Assembly: GCA_034423015.1 (NCBI GenBank)
Contig: DAOUJG010000028.1
Span: 1 to 38,668, forward strand
Direction: 5' to 3'
From: JAGWBJ01 sp034423015
GTDB taxonomy: Bacteria; Chloroflexota; Dehalococcoidia; Lucifugimonadales; JAGWBF01
DNA: 38,668 bases
Part shown: one piece after another, positions 20,225 to 27,416 of the stretch
How positions within the stretch are numbered: position 1 is the stretch's first letter
Layout: the number at the start of each line of letters is the position of its first letter
The notes under the pieces: model-generated
What the model was told of the DNA's origin: nothing
Databases searched by the model: none
The model's input: only the letters and a program-made list of their open reading frames with translations
Translations under genes and position numbers: made by a program

Positions 20225-20407
20225 ATGCCCTCGGACAACCTGCCCTATCTCTTCGCCGCTTACGCCGTTACGTGGGTGGCATTTTTTCTGTATGTGTTCC
20301 TCATGTCCCGGAGGCAGCGAGAGATGGAGCGCGAGATACACGAGCTGAGGAGGGAGCTGGCGGAGCGGGAGAATCCGCAGGAGCCCGCCGCCCGTACGGA
20401 AGATTGA
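20225..20407 (+). CDS. ccmD: Small membrane protein, CcmD-like
   Basis: 60 residues. One membrane helix (YLFAAYAVTWVAFFLYVFLM) is followed by a charged amphipathic tail RRQREMEREIHELRREL and a short acidic end. Size, topology and position between ccmC and ccmE match CcmD, which helps release holo-CcmE. CcmD sequences vary widely, so the call leans on context. ATG 20225 is used; GTG 20219 is two codons upstream. Confidence 0.8.
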   Translation: MPSDNLPYLFAAYAVTWVAFFLYVFLMSRRQREMEREIHELRRELAERENPQEPAARTED

Positions 20408-20466
20408 AACTCGGGCGGCCTCGGTGTATATTTGTGACCGGCGCCAAGACCCATGGACGTTAGGAT

Positions 20467-20931
20467 ATGTTAGAAGGCGAGAAGAGCGGCCCCGTCGAGG
20501 CGGTCTCTGAAGGCAACGGGATCATCAACAACAAGACCCGGCTGCTGGTCGTCGGGCTGGTTCTGGTCCTGGCGCTGGGATACCTCATCTACGCCGCCTT
20601 CCCGGGGAACACGCTGTACTACGTCACCGTCGACGAGTTCCTGGCCGACGAGACCAACCAGGACGGGAGGAGTCTGCGGGTCATGGGCAAGCTGGTGCCC
20701 GACTCCTTCCAGAGGGTGGATGGCACCACCCGGGCGACCTTCTCCCTTGCGGACCAGGGCGAGGCGCTGCCCAGCGTCTACGACGGCGTGCTGCCGGACC
20801 TCTTCTTCAACCCCCACTCGGATATAGTGCTGCAGGGCAGCTTCGGCGACGGGGGAGTGTTCCACACCGACACGGTGATCGTGAAGTGCCCCTCCAAGTA
20901 CGAGGCCGCGACGGAAGGGGAAGAGGCCTAG
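20467..20931 (+). CDS. ccmE: Heme chaperone CcmE, CxxxY variant
   Basis: 154 residues with an N-terminal membrane anchor (about 25-44) and an OB-fold periplasmic domain (YYVTVDEFL, RVMGKLVPDSF, VLPDLFF, VLQGSFGDGGVFHTDTVIVKCPSKY). The heme-attachment motif is Cys141-x3-Tyr145 instead of the usual His-x3-Tyr. This variant is known from archaea and Desulfovibrio, where CcmH is often missing. No ccmF, ccmG or ccmH follows: the next gene is convergent and its stop overlaps this one by two bases. Confidence 0.92.
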   Translation: MLEGEKSGPVEAVSEGNGIINNKTRLLVVGLVLVLALGYLIYAAFPGNTLYYVTVDEFLADETNQDGRSLRVMGKLVPDSFQRVDGTTRATFSLADQGEALPSVYDGVLPDLFFNPHSDIVLQGSFGDGGVFHTDTVIVKCPSKYEAATEGEEA

Positions 20932-21488
20932 GCGGCCCTGCCTTCCAGGAGGATCTTCTTCACCTGGGGCGCGAGCTGGCGGGCCCGCTCGGTTATCCCC
21001 TCAGGCGTCAGGCTGGACAGGGGGTGGCTGGCCACCCCGTAGCTGAAGTCGGGGACTCCCATCATCCGCGCCATGGCCTTGGCCGTGTTGTCGAAGATGT
21101 CGGTGATGATGGTGGCCGTGGGGATGCCCAGCTTCTCCATCTCGATTCCGTCGTGCACACTGCACGAGCTGCAGCCCCCTCAATCCCCGACCCCGATGAC
21201 CAGGATGTCGCAGGTCTCCAGGATGTCCTTTATAACCTCGGGCTTGGTGGGCAGGGAGGCGTTGTGCTTGCTGAAGTAGAGGACGTCCCTGAACTCGAAC
21301 TCCTGGTCCAGGATATCGCCCAGCTCCTTGAGCACCTTGTCCGAGTTCGCCTTGCTGTTCTCCAGCAGGCCCAGGGTCTTTCCCCTCAGGTCGTCGGGCC
21401 TGTTGGTGAGACGAAACTCCCCCGGGTCCATGTCCCTGCCGGTGGGGTCCACGAGCCGTAGACCTCTTACCATTACTTCCGTCGCCAC
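20928..21488 (-). CDS. UGSC-family selenoprotein with in-frame UGA (Sec103)
   Basis: Conventional reading splits this gene at TGA 21182-21180. Read through as selenocysteine, it gives 186 residues with the redox centre VGD-U-GGCSSCSVHDG. This matches the UGSC-motif family seen in marine and soil metagenomes, where U or C occupies this position. Both halves are family-like and in one frame: the N-terminal MVRGLRLVDPTGRDM, KTLGLLENSK and ILETCDILVIG, and the C-terminal IEMEKLGIPTATIITDIF and GVASHPLSSLTPEGI. The GTG start at 21488 has an AAAGGAGG Shine-Dalgarno; another GTG at 21536 lacks one. A hairpin follows the UGA, and tRNA-Sec is encoded at 36410-36505. UxxC suggests a thiol oxidoreductase; the substrate is unknown. 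It lies 50 nt behind the partner gene. Confidence 0.85.
21151..21167 (-). promoter_or_regulatory. Candidate bacterial SECIS hairpin
   Basis: On the mRNA a perfect 7-bp stem (UCGUGCA / UGCACGA) closes a GUG loop. It begins 12 nt after the UGA codon, the same distance range as the apical SECIS hairpin of E. coli fdhF. The small G/U-containing loop is compatible with SelB recognition. It lies within the coding sequence, as bacterial SECIS elements do. Confidence 0.6.
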
Positions 21489-21538
21489 CGCTCCTCCTTT
21501 GCTCGTCGTGTCCCCGCCGTACGGGCGGTCCGACACGT

Positions 21539-22579
21539 CTAGGCTCCAGGCGCCTCGATCTTCCTGGTCTTGGCCCTGAATATGGCCAGGTTGATGATGG
21601 AGCTGTACCGGCCTCCGTCGCCGCCGGCGGCCAGCACAAAGATGTCCTCGGGTGCCCTGGCGGCGACGGCGATGGTGGAGCTATCTCCCGCCTCGATCGT
21701 TCCTGGATACATGCCCATGCGCTTCAGCTCCTCCACCGGGCGCCGGGCGTGCTCCAGGAGAAACCCTCGGATGGCGGCCTTATCGTACCCCTCGTTCTGG
21801 AGGGTCCTGGCGTGCTCGGGGCCCACCACCAGCATCCACTCGCACGGCCAGCCGATGGTCATCGCCCCGGCGCACATGGTGTCGGCGAAGGCCAGGAGTA
21901 TGCTCTCCGCGTCGGTGCCGTGGCGGCTGTTGACCGTCACCGGGGCGTGTCCCGAAGCGATCGTGACGGTGCTCTCCCCGGCCTCGAACCCCCGCTCGAC
22001 GTGGAAGGGCTGCCAGGGGCTGCCCTCCTCGTCCTCTCCGATGCAGAGGCTGAACTTGCCCACGTCCCCCATGGTGCCCCGGTCCAGGGTGCCGGGCCGG
22101 GCGTCGAAGCCGTTGATGAAGACCAGGCGGATGGCCCGTCCGATGGTGACGTTGGCGCGGCTGCCGGGGCCGAACAGGCCGTGGCCGCAGTTTATCCCGA
22201 TCTCCTCTCGGATGGGGCCGTTGAGCAGCAGGACGGGCACGGGAGAGCTGGTGGAGGCGGAGAAGCCATGGACGACGTTGGTCTCCTCGTCCAGCGCCCT
22301 CAGGACCGTCACCAGCACCGGGAAGTACTCGGGCAGGCAGCCCGCCATGACGGCGCAGGCGGCGGCGTTCTGGGCGGTGAGGAGGCGCCGGCGCATCCTG
22401 AGCTCCAGCAACGGCTCGCTGCCGTCGAGCCCGGCCGCGTCCAGCATCTGCCGGACCTTGTAGTCGGCGGGAGGCACGACTGGCAGCCCGTCGGTCCAGC
22501 CCAGCCTGTAGCACTCCTCGATGGCCTCTATGGAGTCGCTGGCCTCGACCATGCCGGACCCCGTGCCGCTGCTCGCCAT
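21539..22579 (-). CDS. Conserved protein paired with the UGSC selenoprotein, unknown function
   Basis: 346 residues, soluble, with no signal peptide. The N-terminus has IEECYRLGWTDGLPVVPPAD (about 19-38), a motif I associate with proteins encoded beside or fused to UGSC proteins, though this could not be checked. Other conserved-looking blocks are NAAACAVMAGCLPEYFPVL, GFSASTSSPVPVLLLNGPI and INCGHGLFGPGSRANVTIGRA. Asn, Gly and several Cys (CxxCG absent; single Cys at CAVMAGC, NCGHG, TMCAG) could serve metal or thiol chemistry. ATG 22579 has GGAGG 5 nt upstream. It lies 50 nt upstream of the selenoprotein start on the same strand, so the two are probably one operon. The adjacent ADH gene, 103 nt upstream, may belong too. 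Confidence 0.75.
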   Translation of the reverse strand: MASSGTGSGMVEASDSIEAIEECYRLGWTDGLPVVPPADYKVRQMLDAAGLDGSEPLLELRMRRRLLTAQNAAACAVMAGCLPEYFPVLVTVLRALDEETNVVHGFSASTSSPVPVLLLNGPIREEIGINCGHGLFGPGSRANVTIGRAIRLVFINGFDARPGTLDRGTMGDVGKFSLCIGEDEEGSPWQPFHVERGFEAGESTVTIASGHAPVTVNSRHGTDAESILLAFADTMCAGAMTIGWPCEWMLVVGPEHARTLQNEGYDKAAIRGFLLEHARRPVEELKRMGMYPGTIEAGDSSTIAVAARAPEDIFVLAAGGDGGRYSSIINLAIFRAKTRKIEAPGA

Positions 22580-22682
22580 TACCGCCTCCGTGGTGTTGCG
22601 TTGCCCGCCCCGCGTCCATGTCCGCCTGGGACCGCGCCCAGGGGCGGGGAAGCCGGTCGCCCGTTCCCTATTCGCTCGTCCT

Positions 22683-23762
22683 TTATTCGAAGGTCAGAAT
22701 GGAGCGGGTTGCGACCCCGCTCCGCATGTCCTCGTAGGCCTCGTTGATCTCCTCCAGGGGACGGTACCTGGTGATCATCTCGTCGAGCTTGAGCCTGCCG
22801 TCCATGTAGAGGCTCAGGAGCCAGGGGAAGTCCACCCTGGGCCTGCCGGCCCCGTAGAAGGTGCCCAGGAGGCCCCGGTCCCGGAACAGGGGCTGGGCCG
22901 GGACGGAGACCTCGGACCCGGTGGGAGGGACCCCCACCATGACCGCCGTTCCACCCGGGGCGGTGCAATCGAAGGCCTGGCGCACTATCGACGGGAAGCC
23001 CACGACCTCGAACGCGTAGTCGACGCCGCCGTTGGTGATCTCCAGGACCCGCTTGACGGGGTCTTCCTTGTCGGCGTTGACGAAGTGGGTGGCGCCCATC
23101 TCTCCGGCCTTCTCCAGCTTGAAGTCCGACGTGTCCACCGCGATTATCCTGGCCGCCGACGCCAGCCGCGCGCCTTGCACGACGTTCAGGCCTACGCCCC
23201 CGCACCCGAATATGGCGACGTTGCTGCCCGTCTCCACCTTGGCCCGGTTGACCACGGCCCCCACTCCCGTCATCACGGCGCAGCCGATGAGGCAGACCTT
23301 CTCGAGGGGGATCTCCTCGGGGACCTTCACCAGGGAGGCGGCCCTGACCACCGTCTCCTGGGAGAAGGTGGCGAGCCCGTGGGCGTAGGGGACCCCGTCC
23401 TTGCTGAACCGGGCGTCGGCGCCCTGTCTCATGTAGGTGGGGTAGGTCTCGCACAGGTTGGGCCTGCCGGTCACGCAGGTGCGGCAGTGGCCGCACTGGC
23501 CGGCCAGGGAGAAGATGACGTGGTCCCCGGGGGCGAGGTCCGTGACCGCGGTCCCCACCTGCTGGACGACTCCGGAGCCCTCGTGGCCCAGCAGCCACGG
23601 AAAGCTGATGGGGGTGGTGTGGCCGTCCACCGTGTGATAGTCGCTGCGGCAGACGCCTCCGCCGACGAGCTTCACACGGACCTCCTGTGGCCCGGGACCG
23701 TCCAGGTCCAGCTCCTCGACCCTGATGGGCGCGTGGGGCTCGTAGACGACGGCAGCTTTCAA
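22683..23762 (-). CDS. Zinc-dependent alcohol dehydrogenase (class III/MDR type)
   Basis: 359 residues of the medium-chain dehydrogenase family. Catalytic zinc ligands are Cys38 and His60 (GHEGSG), with a third Cys in GCAVMTG. The structural zinc site is Cys90, 93, 96 and 104 (CGHCRTC...LC). The Rossmann motif is FGCGGVGLN, followed by an NAD-type acidic residue in IIAVDTSDFK. It oxidises an alcohol, or a thiol adduct such as S-hydroxymethyl conjugates in the class III branch; which one is not readable. The start is TTG 23762 with GTAGGAG upstream. A TATAAT box (minus strand, 23806-23801) without a clear -35 lies 38 nt upstream. Confidence 0.88.
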   Translation of the reverse strand: MKAAVVYEPHAPIRVEELDLDGPGPQEVRVKLVGGGVCRSDYHTVDGHTTPISFPWLLGHEGSGVVQQVGTAVTDLAPGDHVIFSLAGQCGHCRTCVTGRPNLCETYPTYMRQGADARFSKDGVPYAHGLATFSQETVVRAASLVKVPEEIPLEKVCLIGCAVMTGVGAVVNRAKVETGSNVAIFGCGGVGLNVVQGARLASAARIIAVDTSDFKLEKAGEMGATHFVNADKEDPVKRVLEITNGGVDYAFEVVGFPSIVRQAFDCTAPGGTAVMVGVPPTGSEVSVPAQPLFRDRGLLGTFYGAGRPRVDFPWLLSLYMDGRLKLDEMITRYRPLEEINEAYEDMRSGVATRSILTFE

Positions 23763-23848
23763 GGGATGCTCCTACGGGTGGATTCCGCGATTCCCACCCA
23801 ATTATAGCCTGGAACACGGGCAGTTGGTAGGGGCGCTAGCCCCGCCGC

Positions 23849-23970
23849 GTGATCCCGACCCTGCCCCGGTCATTCCGACCCTGCCCTCGGTCATTCCGAC
23901 GCTGCCCCGGTGATTCCGACGCTGCCCCGGTGATTCCGACGCTGCCCCCGGTGATTCCAAGACTCTCCCC
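23849..23970. repeat. Tandem array of six 20-21 nt units
   Basis: Units of the form GTSATTCCGACGCTGCCCCG repeat six times with a few substitutions and one-base length changes. The array lies in the gap upstream of the ADH gene. The units carry the CATTCCGA core also found in the element next to it. There is no spacer, so it is not a CRISPR array. Confidence 0.8.
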
Positions 23971-24101
23971 ACGTCATTCCGAGCCGCAGGAGAGGAATCC
24001 ACCGGACTCTCAACGGGCCGCCACGCCATGGGTCCCCCGGCCCCGGTACTTGCCGGCAACGAGAGATTCCTCTCTTCGCTTCGCTGCGCTCGGAATGACG
24101 T
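23971..24101. repeat. MITE-like element with terminal inverted repeats
   Basis: The left arm ACGTCATTCCGAG...AGAGGAATC (23971-23999) is the inverse of the right arm GATTCCTCT...CTCGGAATGACGT (24065-24101), with a few extra bases in the right arm. The 131-bp element encodes nothing. A related half-copy (GAGGTTCCTCGCTGCGCTCGG and on) lies near 32799-32822. Confidence 0.65.
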
Positions 24102-24117
24102 GAAGGGCGCCTACGCG

Positions 24118-24259
24118 GGGAATGGCGCCGCGAGCAGGGCCGGGAAAGGTGCTGTAAGCAGACCGGGACTGGCGCCGCGAGCAAGGCCGAGAAAGGGACC
24201 GCTGGCAGGGCCGGGAATGGCGCCGCGAGCAGGGCCGGGAAGGGACCGCGGGCAGGGCC
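24118..24259. repeat. Tandem array of six 23-24 nt units
   Basis: The unit GGGAATGGCGCCGCGAGCAG plus GGCC is repeated six times with variation, immediately after the MITE-like element. It lies between that element and the end of the helicase gene. No coding frame is supported. Confidence 0.8.
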
Positions 24260-24303
24260 GGGAATGTGCCCCTCTCATGGGCAGGAGGGTCGATGAAAAG
24301 AGC

Positions 24304-25695
24304 TTAGCGGCGAAGGGCGGACAGGTCGGCCCGCTGGAGGTCGTCGCCGACGTGGGCCTGGATCATGTCCAGCACCGGGAAGTCCCACTCGGACACGAAG
24401 GTGATGGCGGTGCCGAAGCGGCCCATCCGTGCCGTCCTGCCGATGCGGTGGACGTACTCCTCCACGTTGTCGGGGATGTCGTAGTTGATCACGTGGGACA
24501 CCGCCGGGATGTCCAGGCCCCGGGCGGCCACGTTGGTGGCCACGAGAACCCTGAGCTTGCCGGCCCGGAACCTGCTCATGACGCTGTCCCGGTGGGCCTG
24601 GGTCATGTCCCCGTGGATGGCCTGTACGTCGTGCCGCCGGCGGCGCAGGTGGTCCACCAGCCTGTCCACGCCGATCTTGGTCCGGCGGAACACCAGGGCC
24701 TGGGTGATTCGTCCTTCGTCGCCGAGCAGCTCCTCGAAGAAGGCGGAGCGGTCCCGCTCGGACACCTCGTAGTATATCTGGCTGACCTGCTCCACGGGCT
24801 CGGCGTCCCCGCCCACCCGGAGCCACTCGGGGTTGGTGAGATACCGGCGGGCGAGGGCGTGGATGGGGCCGGGCATGGTGGCGGAGAAGAGGAGGGTCTG
24901 GCGAGACTCGGGGGTCCGCCGCAGGATGTAGTGGATGTCCGGCGCGAAGCCGATGTCCAGCATCTGGTCGGCCTCGTCCAGGACCACGTGGCGCACCCTG
25001 CCGATGTCGATGGTCCGCCGCTGCATGTGGTCCATGAGGCGTCCGGGAGTGGCCACGACTATCTGCACGCCCTCGGAAAGGGCGGTAAGCTGGCGGCTCA
25101 TGGCCTGGCCGCCGTAGATGGCGACGGAGCGTATCCCCGAGAACTCCGCCAGCCGGGACAGCTCCTTGGATACCTGGACGGCAAGCTCTCGGGTGGGCGT
25201 CAGGACCAGCGCCTGGATGTGCCGGGCCCCGGGGTCTACGGCCTCTACCAGGGGAATGCCGAAGGCTGCGGTCTTGCCGGTGCCGGTCTGGGCCTGCCCT
25301 ACCAGGTCCCTGCTGGCCCTGGCGATGGGGATGACCAGCTCCTGGATGGGGGTGGGCGCCTCGTACCCCATGGCGGCCAGGGCGCTGCCCACAGGCGGGG
25401 AGACGTCCAGGCTGCCGAAGGAGGTGGGGGCGGGACGACCGTTGTCCGAGGGGCCGGCCACGGCCGGAGACCGGGGCGCTTGGGGCGGCTCCCCGGTGCG
25501 CGGACGCGGGCCGCGGCCACGCCGGTTTCTCCTGGACGGCTGTTTCGGGGCGGGCGGCGCGGGGGACTCAGCTACAGCCGGGACAGTGGTCCGACGGGGA
25601 GGGGCGGTCTCCGGGGGGCTCTGTTCGACGGTGGGGCTGGTGGGAGTGTTCCCTGGGACGACGGTGGTCAGCTTGCGGAGCAGTTTGCCGAGAAT
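24304..25695 (-). CDS. DEAD-box RNA helicase, probably starting at ATT
   Basis: The core has all helicase motifs: Q motif (GYEAPTPIQ), motif I AQTGTGKT, Ia PTRELAVQ, motif II DEAD, III SAT, V ARGLDIP and VI HRIGRTARMG. It would remodel RNA duplexes using ATP. The first canonical start is GTG 25461 (385 residues), but no Shine-Dalgarno precedes it and the frame stays open 78 codons further. That extra region has GC-rich third positions and encodes ILGKLLRKL, then a Pro-rich linker and the basic RNA-binding stretch PSRRNRRGRGPRPR. The only start near its head is ATT 25695 with TGAGGT 6 nt upstream, right after an in-frame TGA. I therefore extend the gene to 25695 (463 residues). An upstream frameshift is the main alternative. 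Confidence 0.8.
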   Translation of the reverse strand: MLGKLLRKLTTVVPGNTPTSPTVEQSPPETAPPRRTTVPAVAESPAPPAPKQPSRRNRRGRGPRPRTGEPPQAPRSPAVAGPSDNGRPAPTSFGSLDVSPPVGSALAAMGYEAPTPIQELVIPIARASRDLVGQAQTGTGKTAAFGIPLVEAVDPGARHIQALVLTPTRELAVQVSKELSRLAEFSGIRSVAIYGGQAMSRQLTALSEGVQIVVATPGRLMDHMQRRTIDIGRVRHVVLDEADQMLDIGFAPDIHYILRRTPESRQTLLFSATMPGPIHALARRYLTNPEWLRVGGDAEPVEQVSQIYYEVSERDRSAFFEELLGDEGRITQALVFRRTKIGVDRLVDHLRRRRHDVQAIHGDMTQAHRDSVMSRFRAGKLRVLVATNVAARGLDIPAVSHVINYDIPDNVEEYVHRIGRTARMGRFGTAITFVSEWDFPVLDMIQAHVGDDLQRADLSALRR

Positions 25696-25781
25696 AGGTT
25701 TACCTCAGATGCCATGGCCTGACGCCACGTTTGTTCGCTGGAGACAATATAACATAGCCGCGGCGACTTTGGGAAGCGGGC

Positions 25782-25860
25782 CCCTCACCTCGGCCCTCTC
25801 CCACGGGGAGAGGGGGTTGCGCCCTCACCTCGGCCCTCTTCCGGGGGAGAGGGGGTTGCG
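25782..25860. repeat. Two tandem hairpin-forming repeats (40 and 39 nt)
   Basis: Copies at 25782-25821 and 25822-25860 each begin CCCTCACCTCGGCCCTC and end GGGGAGAGGGGGTTGCG. Each can fold through CCCTCTCCC / GGGAGAGGG. Such repeats are scattered through many genomes. It lies between the helicase and the end of the amidohydrolase gene, where it could end or stabilise transcripts. Confidence 0.75.
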
Positions 25861-25873
25861 TCCCGGCTGCTGC

Positions 25874-26956
25874 CTAGGTGGGCTGGGCGACCTTGTAGAC
25901 CCTGGCCAGGTTGTCGCCCATTATCAGGGCGCGGTCATCGTCGGTCATAAACTCGGTGTGGAGGCGCACCACGTCCCAGTTCTGCCGGTAGGTGACCACC
26001 CGCTGGCACCAGGGCATGTCGGTGCCCCAGATGAGGTTGCGGGCGCCGAAGTTCTCGTAGGCGGTCTTGAGGAACTGCTGGTGCCTGCGGTAGGGGTATT
26101 CGTAGTCCCGGCCCCAGGTGGACCATCGCTCGAAGATCAGCACGCAGCCGAACTCCAGGTAGAAGTTGCCCAGCTTAAGCAGGTCGAAGAACTCCCTGGG
26201 GTTGTCCACGTACTCGGGGTCCCTGGGGTTGCGCAGGTTGCCGCCCACGTGGCCGTCGATGACGTTCAGCTCCGGGAACCTGCGGCAGACGCTCTCGATG
26301 GCCCGTATCTCGGCCATGTAGTCGTCCCTGGAGTTGAGGCCGGTGTCGATGCACACGGGAATCCCCAGGCGGACGGCCTCCTTCCACAGGGGGTCGCAGC
26401 GGGGGTCGTCCACGGGCTGGCCCTTGGGCAACGCGGAGAAGAGCCCCTTGAAGCCGCGCTCCTCCACCGCCTCGGTCAGCTTCAGTATCTCGCCCTGCAG
26501 GTACTCGTCGCTCTGGGTCAGGTCGTACTGGATGGAGACGGTGCCGATGAACCGGTCGGGCCACTTGCTTATGATCTCCGGGACGAACCGGGTGCGCTCG
26601 TAGTTGGGCTCCATGTAGCCGCCCTCTAGGACGGCCATGTCCACGCACACGGCGTCCATGTGGGCCAGCATCTGCTCGGGGCTGTGGACCATGTCCTCCA
26701 GCATCACGGGCCCCCTGAGCATCCAGCAGGTCTCGCCGTGCTTGGTCCAGTTCCACTTGCCGTACTTGCCCACGGAGAACCCGACCTCCTCGCTGGGCTC
26801 GGGGATGTACCTGTGGTCGGTGTGGCTGGTGACCATGCGGTCCCTCCACAGCCTTCCGACCTTCTTCTGCAGCTCCCGCTCGTGGGCGGCTACGTCCTCG
26901 TATCCCGCGGGGCCTGCCTGGTCCGGAAACAGGTGGACGTGGTTGTCTATGATCAT
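25874..26956 (-). CDS. Amidohydrolase family (ACMSD-like) metal-dependent hydrolase
   Basis: 360 residues with a TIM-barrel amidohydrolase-2 pattern. Metal ligands are His6 and His8 (DNHVHLF), a later His in IDGHVGGN, and the C-terminal Asp in IWGTDMPW. Relatives decarboxylate or hydrolyse aromatic and 2-pyrone acids; the substrate here is unknown. ATG 26956 is preceded by GGAGGGGAGAC. A possible promoter (TTGTAT-18-TAGAAT, 27010-26981) lies upstream, in the edge of the low-GC island. The Shine-Dalgarno and first codons are part of the direct repeat flanking that island. Confidence 0.85.
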   Translation of the reverse strand: MIIDNHVHLFPDQAGPAGYEDVAAHERELQKKVGRLWRDRMVTSHTDHRYIPEPSEEVGFSVGKYGKWNWTKHGETCWMLRGPVMLEDMVHSPEQMLAHMDAVCVDMAVLEGGYMEPNYERTRFVPEIISKWPDRFIGTVSIQYDLTQSDEYLQGEILKLTEAVEERGFKGLFSALPKGQPVDDPRCDPLWKEAVRLGIPVCIDTGLNSRDDYMAEIRAIESVCRRFPELNVIDGHVGGNLRNPRDPEYVDNPREFFDLLKLGNFYLEFGCVLIFERWSTWGRDYEYPYRRHQQFLKTAYENFGARNLIWGTDMPWCQRVVTYRQNWDVVRLHTEFMTDDDRALIMGDNLARVYKVAQPT

Positions 26957-26968
26957 GTCTCCCCTCCT
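26949..26968. repeat. Left direct repeat flanking the low-GC island
   Basis: ATGATCATGTCTCCCCTCCT matches the right copy at 30821-30839 except for one missing C. On the minus strand it contains the Shine-Dalgarno and start (ATGATCAT) of the amidohydrolase gene. GC content falls just to its right. Confidence 0.6.
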
Positions 26969-26969
26969 G

Positions 26970-27416
26970 ACTACATATGGATTCTAACCGAGATGCCACA
27001 TGTTATACAAACCATGGTACAAAATGCACAAGAGGAGAGGACTTCGTGGTGGGGTGAGCCTGTAGACCATGTCAGTCGCAGAGTCTAGGACAAGAGACCT
27101 CGTGCACAGCCGGATCCTGGAGCGGCAGAGGCGTGCATATGTTGACCGTTATTGAAAACTACCGTTCCCTTATCGGGGCGACCATGATCTTTCCAGCGTA
27201 AAGGCCCCACGTTAAAATGGGATGGAGTGACTATTGTGGGCTAGGGTACCATTGAGTCCAGCCTATCTACCCTATTCGCGCCTTTACCGAACCCTCGGTG
27301 GTGGCAGGCTAGCAGCCTCGATTACAATGAGTGGTGTCAGCGAGTGTTTGTCTTGCCAAGTTCCGACCAGGCAGCGCAGTTGAGTAAATTCCGTTCATTC
27401 AAGAAGACCCACAGTA
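26970..27416. other. Gene-poor left end of the island
   Basis: I see no supported gene in these 447 bases. A 28-codon ORF (27069-27155, starting MSVAESRTRDLVHSRILE) has no Shine-Dalgarno and may be a remnant. The sequence is AT-richer than the backbone, as in the rest of the island. A TACAAT motif near 27326 could be a -10 box for the nuclease gene, but no -35 fits well. Confidence 0.4.

Noticed and set aside
21180..21536. Two separate genes instead of one selenoprotein gene
   Set aside because: Both halves are in one frame, the split falls at the redox motif, the second half has no own ribosome site, and tRNA-Sec is present in the window.
23849..24259. Possible CRISPR array
   Set aside because: Units are contiguous with no unique spacers, vary in sequence, and no cas genes are present.
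25695..25730. Second selenocysteine readthrough at the TGA just upstream of the helicase ATT
   Set aside because: The residues before the TGA (VASGHGI) show no family similarity, no redox partner Cys is near, and no SECIS-like hairpin follows.
27069..27155. 28-codon ORF in the left part of the island
   Set aside because: No ribosome site, no recognisable motif; most likely chance or a remnant.
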